From Dolomedes plantarius (taxonomy: Eukaryota; Arthropoda; Arachnida; Araneae; Dolomedidae), in NCBI GenBank assembly GCA_907164885.2, contig OU015490.1, forward strand, positions 18,268,940 through 18,332,939: a stretch of DNA of 64,000 nt. The letters run 5' to 3'. The notes under the pieces were generated by a model. It saw only the letters and a program-made list of their open reading frames with translations. It did no database searches and was not told the origin of the DNA. The first letter of the stretch is position 1. The number at the start of each line of letters is the position of its first letter. This document shows positions 60,253 to 64,000 of this stretch, piece after piece. Position numbers and translations under genes: made by a program.

Positions 60253-60352
60253 NNNNNNNNNNNNNNNNNNNNNNNNNNNNNNNNNNNNNNNNNNNNNNNN
60301 NNNNNNNNNNNNNNNNNNNNNNNNNNNNNNNNNNNNNNNNNNNNNNNNNNNN
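60253..60352. other. Assembly gap of exactly 100 N
   Basis: Flanked by (CT)n and (TA)n on the left and by a Tigger fragment on the right. 100 N is a default gap size, so the true length is unknown. By comparison with copy A' it should hold the equivalent of about 21365-23513. Confidence 0.99.
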
Positions 60353-60524
60353 TTTTATACGTTCACACCACACAATGAGGAAGAAAAACTAGACCACATT
60401 AACTTGTCTGCACTACGGTTATAACTGACGCAGCTCCCTAGAATCTGTAGTAAAGACTAGTTTTTCTGAAATTCTAAGAAAATCGATCCAAATAAAGGAA
60501 AATTGCTTTTTCCGTTCAGCACAT
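60353..60524 (-). mobile_element. Tigger remnant, copy B'
   Basis: Matches 23514-23684 (TACGTTCACACCACACAATG to AAAATTGCTTTTTCCGTT). The rest of the element and the host DNA up to the equivalent of 24326 are deleted. Confidence 0.75.
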
Positions 60525-60859
60525 TTAAAATTCATTTCTTATTTACCTTGGAAAGGATCCCGATTGGCCTCCTTCAATGTCAAATTCACTGTGGGTTGCC
60601 TTACTGTGTCCCTGTACTTCGAGTCTAGGCACTTGCCCTTGAAGTACAGATGGAAATACTGAAAGTACTTAAGAAAACATTTTTCATCCGCTGTTTGCAT
60701 CTAAAATAATGAGATCAGAGTTTATGAAAAGTTGAGTTTCGAGTTATTCTTTCCTTTATTTCTTTCCATGTTAGAAAATTGGAGAGAAAGAAATGAATGT
60801 GATTCGAAATGTTTCCCCAACTTCGCCGCACTATATATATCTACTTAAATATATGCTTG

Positions 60860-60909
<50 letters not shown>

Positions 60910-60912
<3 letters not shown>

Positions 60913-61613
60913 TGTGTCCATAATTAATCTACCCTACTTTAAAGTTGTCTACATTCGAAACTATTGTTCAGAAAGTTATGAAATTTTGTGTAAGACAAAT
61001 TGAAGGGGTTGGAATTTGTTTGAGCGAATAAAAAAATGGGTTCAAAATTTCACCACCAGAGGGCGTTTATGATGAATTACACATTTACGACTAGATTTCA
61101 CCTTAAGATTTCACCATCTTTTTAGCCATAGGTGACCCTAACACAATAACTCATACTCATTAAATTTTACAATCTTTAAAGTGAGTTGCGCTACGAAAAT
61201 TTCGGAGTTTGAGGGGATACAAAAAGGTCCATTGACTGTTAAAGGTCTTCGATTAATGGTGGACCATTTTGAAGAAACTGGTTTTTTTAACATTCGTTCT
61301 GGAAGAGGAAGGATACCTGTTTCCGCATTAGCTGTAGAGAAGGTTGCGCTTCAGGTGGAAGGAATGAAAATGATGGCCGTCATGTGGAACATCTCTTGTT
61401 GTAATAAATTTTTTTAACTATAGTAAATGTTGGCTAAATGTGTAATTAATCAAAATAACGCCGTCTGGTGCTAAAATTTTGAACTAATTTTTTTTATTCG
61501 CTCAAACAAATTCCCATCCCTTCAATATGTCCTATACAAAATTTCATATCTCTCTCAACAATAGTTTCGACTGTAGACAACTTTAAAGTAGGGAAATTTA
61601 ATTATGGACAACC
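60910..61613 (+). mobile_element. 704-bp internally deleted DUF4817-type mariner with about 128-bp inverted repeats
   Basis: TA-flanked. Left CAGTGTGTCCATAATTAATC and right inverse, continuing inward past AAAGTTGTCTAC to GTTTGAGCGAATAAAAAA. Between them is a 78-codon frame at 61181-61417: ISEFEGIQKGPLTVKGLRLM, VDHFEETGFFNIRSGRGR. This is the DNA-binding part seen in full-length relatives at 26778. The catalytic part is absent. Confidence 0.8.
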
Positions 61614-61615
61614 TA

Positions 61616-64000
61616 TATATATATGTATATATGTCGGACTTGTCTTCACGCCCATTTTATTAACGTATACTCTGAACATAATCATTTTTCGCTTGGCAGT
61701 CGGTGGTCCGGTGGCTGGGAATTATGTAGAATCTTACTAGTAGTTACAGACATCTCATTTCAATATACAATGACGACAAATCCAGTATCATCTAATAATA
61801 TTTATTATATTCTTTCAAAACTCTCAGCTCCATTAATACGATGAAATACGTCCCAACTCAATTTCAATCACGTGCGCCCAAGGGCGGCGACACGTCTGCT
61901 CCCTTCTTAAGTCACCATGGCTCTGAAAATCTTCTTTGTTCTTAAGTCTTATTAATGCATAGTTATGAGCGCTACCGACGCTCATTAACTATGCGTGATG
62001 TCATATCGAATGTTCTTTCTGCTGATCGATGCACTTTCTTAGTGGCAACTCTTCAAGGCTAAATCCGTCTACTAAAAATTCTCCCATGCGATTCTGTGAA
62101 GTCGATCCTTACGCGCTATTTTCACTGCAATACATTACGCTGCTGATTTGAGTTCCCAGACTTTAATTGTTAATCCCATTTTTAACTAAAATCCCGTTTT
62201 AAGGTCGCGCAATCTCCCCCCCCCCATATTTTTAGCCTCACCCCCCCCCTGTCCCCCTGAAAGCGGGCACACAAAGAGTCGAGACTCCCTCTGCAGCAAG
62301 TCTCCAGAAGAGGAAACAAATTAACCTCAAACCTAACTGACAAAATGCTGAATAGGACTGCAGTACCTAGTCTACAAAATTAAATACTAACCCTTACAAT
62401 TGAAAACCCACTCTAATTCCAACATGAGTCAACCCATTTAAAAACTACAATTACAATCCCAATGATGATTAGTATAGGGCGATCGTTCTCCTTAAGGCGT
62501 GCACACAAAGAATGGCCAGTTCCCTGCAACACGGCTCCAGAAGAGAAAAACAACTAAAATTAATCTAATTAATCATCAACTGGAAATTGCTGTGCAGGGC
62601 GGGCCCTCCCCACACAATAACACAGAGAAACCCAACTAAATTATTTTTTAATTACGACTTGATTCAACCACATTAAAAATAATTATATTTTCCTTAGTAC
62701 TTGAACATCTAATTTAAAAATAATAACTAAAATTAATATTCTTATTTACTAAAGTCGTGCATCTAACCCCAGGGAGCTGAGAAACATACAAGTTACATAA
62801 ATGTCTCCATTCGAGACAGAAGTTGATTCAGGCTGATGTGAAATTACAAACAATATATAAAAATTAATTAGAAAAGAATACTATATAAACATCATTAATA
62901 GAACACTAAAAGTAAATGAAATAAACACAGATATAAATTGAAATGATAAGAAAATGATATTTAATTTTTTATGTGAACACCCACACTATCCTTCGTAGTT
63001 CAAGAAAAACACTTTGTGCCAAAGCACCTTGAGTCCAGTACCTAAAATGTCGAGTCCTGACTTTACAAAATTGACAAAGTTCAGAGTTCTTGGACATTTA
63101 GTTCTTGTAGAAAATTGGGGTGTCACAAAACTTCAAACAACATAATTTTATTTATTACACTATTACCAAAAATTCAAAAACCCTTCCTCAGATGTCTGTT
63201 ATGGTGGTCATACTCCACAACAGCACTCGGAATTTTACTAAGAGCTTTCAGCGTATCATCGGGGATACCTGATTCCTCCGAAACTTCAAATTTGATACAA
63301 ACAAATCAATAGTGAAAAATAACCTTATTACATTCTAAATTTTTCAATATTTCAAAATTTTTCGTTTTCACCATGATGTACAAAATATTATATCTCTGAG
63401 CTTTTACAAATCAAGAAAGCATGTCCGTACACTCATGCTTATTTGAAAATTTTACAGGGAGACCTCCAAAAATAGCTAGCAACACCAGTGGTAACCAAGA
63501 ATACACAAGAAATGAATATCAAATTATTAACTAAAAAGCACAATAAGAATTTAAAAAGATCAACTTTAAATGATTATACTCAAAATACACAGTATTTATC
63601 AATATGAAAAAAAAGGCAATTAAATCATTGAGGTATGAAATTAACTTTCATCAAAACACTTTCCTATACATTTTAATACCATACAAGTTCCATTTAATTC
63701 AAAACCAATTTTAATACCCTACTCAAGTTTGAAGAAGACATGGTTGAACTCATGCCTTGTTCTGCTTCTAAACACAAATTGATAAAATATGTTACCATTA
63801 CTCACATTTTAATCAAAACTCACAATTCTTCCAATTTTAAATTTAAAAACCTCAGACCTTACATCTCGATCAATACAACTCAATTCCCTACCTCACAAAA
63901 TATCATATATGAAATAAATTTATATCAATACACTAAAAACTACACTCATAAAATTATATCTGAAAATATCAATTATTATACAGGCTCAAGTACCCATTTT
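61616..64000. other. AT-rich region, no recognised gene
   Basis: C runs at 62215-62225 and 62242-62251. Two related segments, CACACAAAGAGTCGAGACTC... (62269) and CACACAAAGAATGGCCAGTT... (62501), each ending CTCCAGAAGAG-AAACAA, form a spaced direct repeat of about 55 bp. On the minus strand at about 63300-63187 a short peptide reads KFEVSEESGIPDDTLKALSK, then PSAVVEYDHHNRH and a stop; it looks protein-like but was not recognised. Confidence 0.35.

Larger units (their letters stand above)
54154..60909. repeat. Segmental duplication, copy B'
   Basis: Starts with the same AAATGTCTGCTC text as 16837 and follows the same order to a (TA)n array ending at 60909. It holds its own Tc1 insertion (56182-57580), a 100-N gap, and a deletion that joins the Tigger remnant (equivalent of 23684) directly to the equivalent of 24327. 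Exon 2 is therefore absent. Confidence 0.85.

Overview
This window is a piece of a large, transposon-saturated arthropod nuclear genome. It is probably a spider or another chelicerate: its one gene that looks alive resembles the MATH + BTB/POZ (TDPOZ / speckle-type POZ) class that is greatly expanded in spiders, and the rest is Jockey-type non-LTR elements, several mariner and Tc1 lineages, a BEL/Pao relic, Helitron-like elements and many MITEs, with long (TA)n arrays. Nothing bacterial or phage-like is seen. The taxon is an inference; no ribosomal or mitochondrial marker is present.

Layout. 0.9-5.5 kb and 38.0-46.5 kb are two copies of one block whose left edge is exactly the 5' end of a Helitron-like element and whose right edge falls at a CTAG. 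Copy A carries a Harbinger-like MITE and a Jockey ORF1 scrap. Copy B carries a 3.7-kb foldback-like element with a 147-bp poly-G tandem array and a 1.55-kb hAT relic. 5.8-15.9 kb holds two minus-strand Jockey elements joined end to end. The upstream one (B) is split by a 1.8-kb Harbinger-like element that itself holds a 268-bp hAT-like MITE.

16.8-24.7 kb and 54.2-60.9 kb are a second, separate segmental duplication. Its left copy contains exon 1 of the MATH/BTB gene, whose predicted exons (19147-19648, 24099-24179, 29544-29603, 30652-31199) all join in phase 1 and give a 396-residue open frame. Its right copy carries a frameshifted exon 1 paralogue and has lost exon 2. The introns are filled by mariner, Tigger, a DUF4817-type mariner and a relic of an unidentified recurrent protein. 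32.3-37.7 kb is a Tc1 (with a palindromic Harbinger-type MITE inside) followed by a BEL/Pao pol relic (with another Tc1 inside). 47.3-53.9 kb holds three more Helitron copies, two of them hit at their TATATA 5' end by TA-targeting elements, one being a mariner with about 268-bp inverted repeats. 61.6-64.0 kb is AT-rich with nothing recognised.

Functionally only the MATH/BTB gene is a candidate for expression, as a substrate adaptor of a cullin-3 type complex. Every transposase, endonuclease and reverse transcriptase seen is broken. All assignments come from reading motifs, termini and target-site duplications by eye; no database or alignment tool was used.
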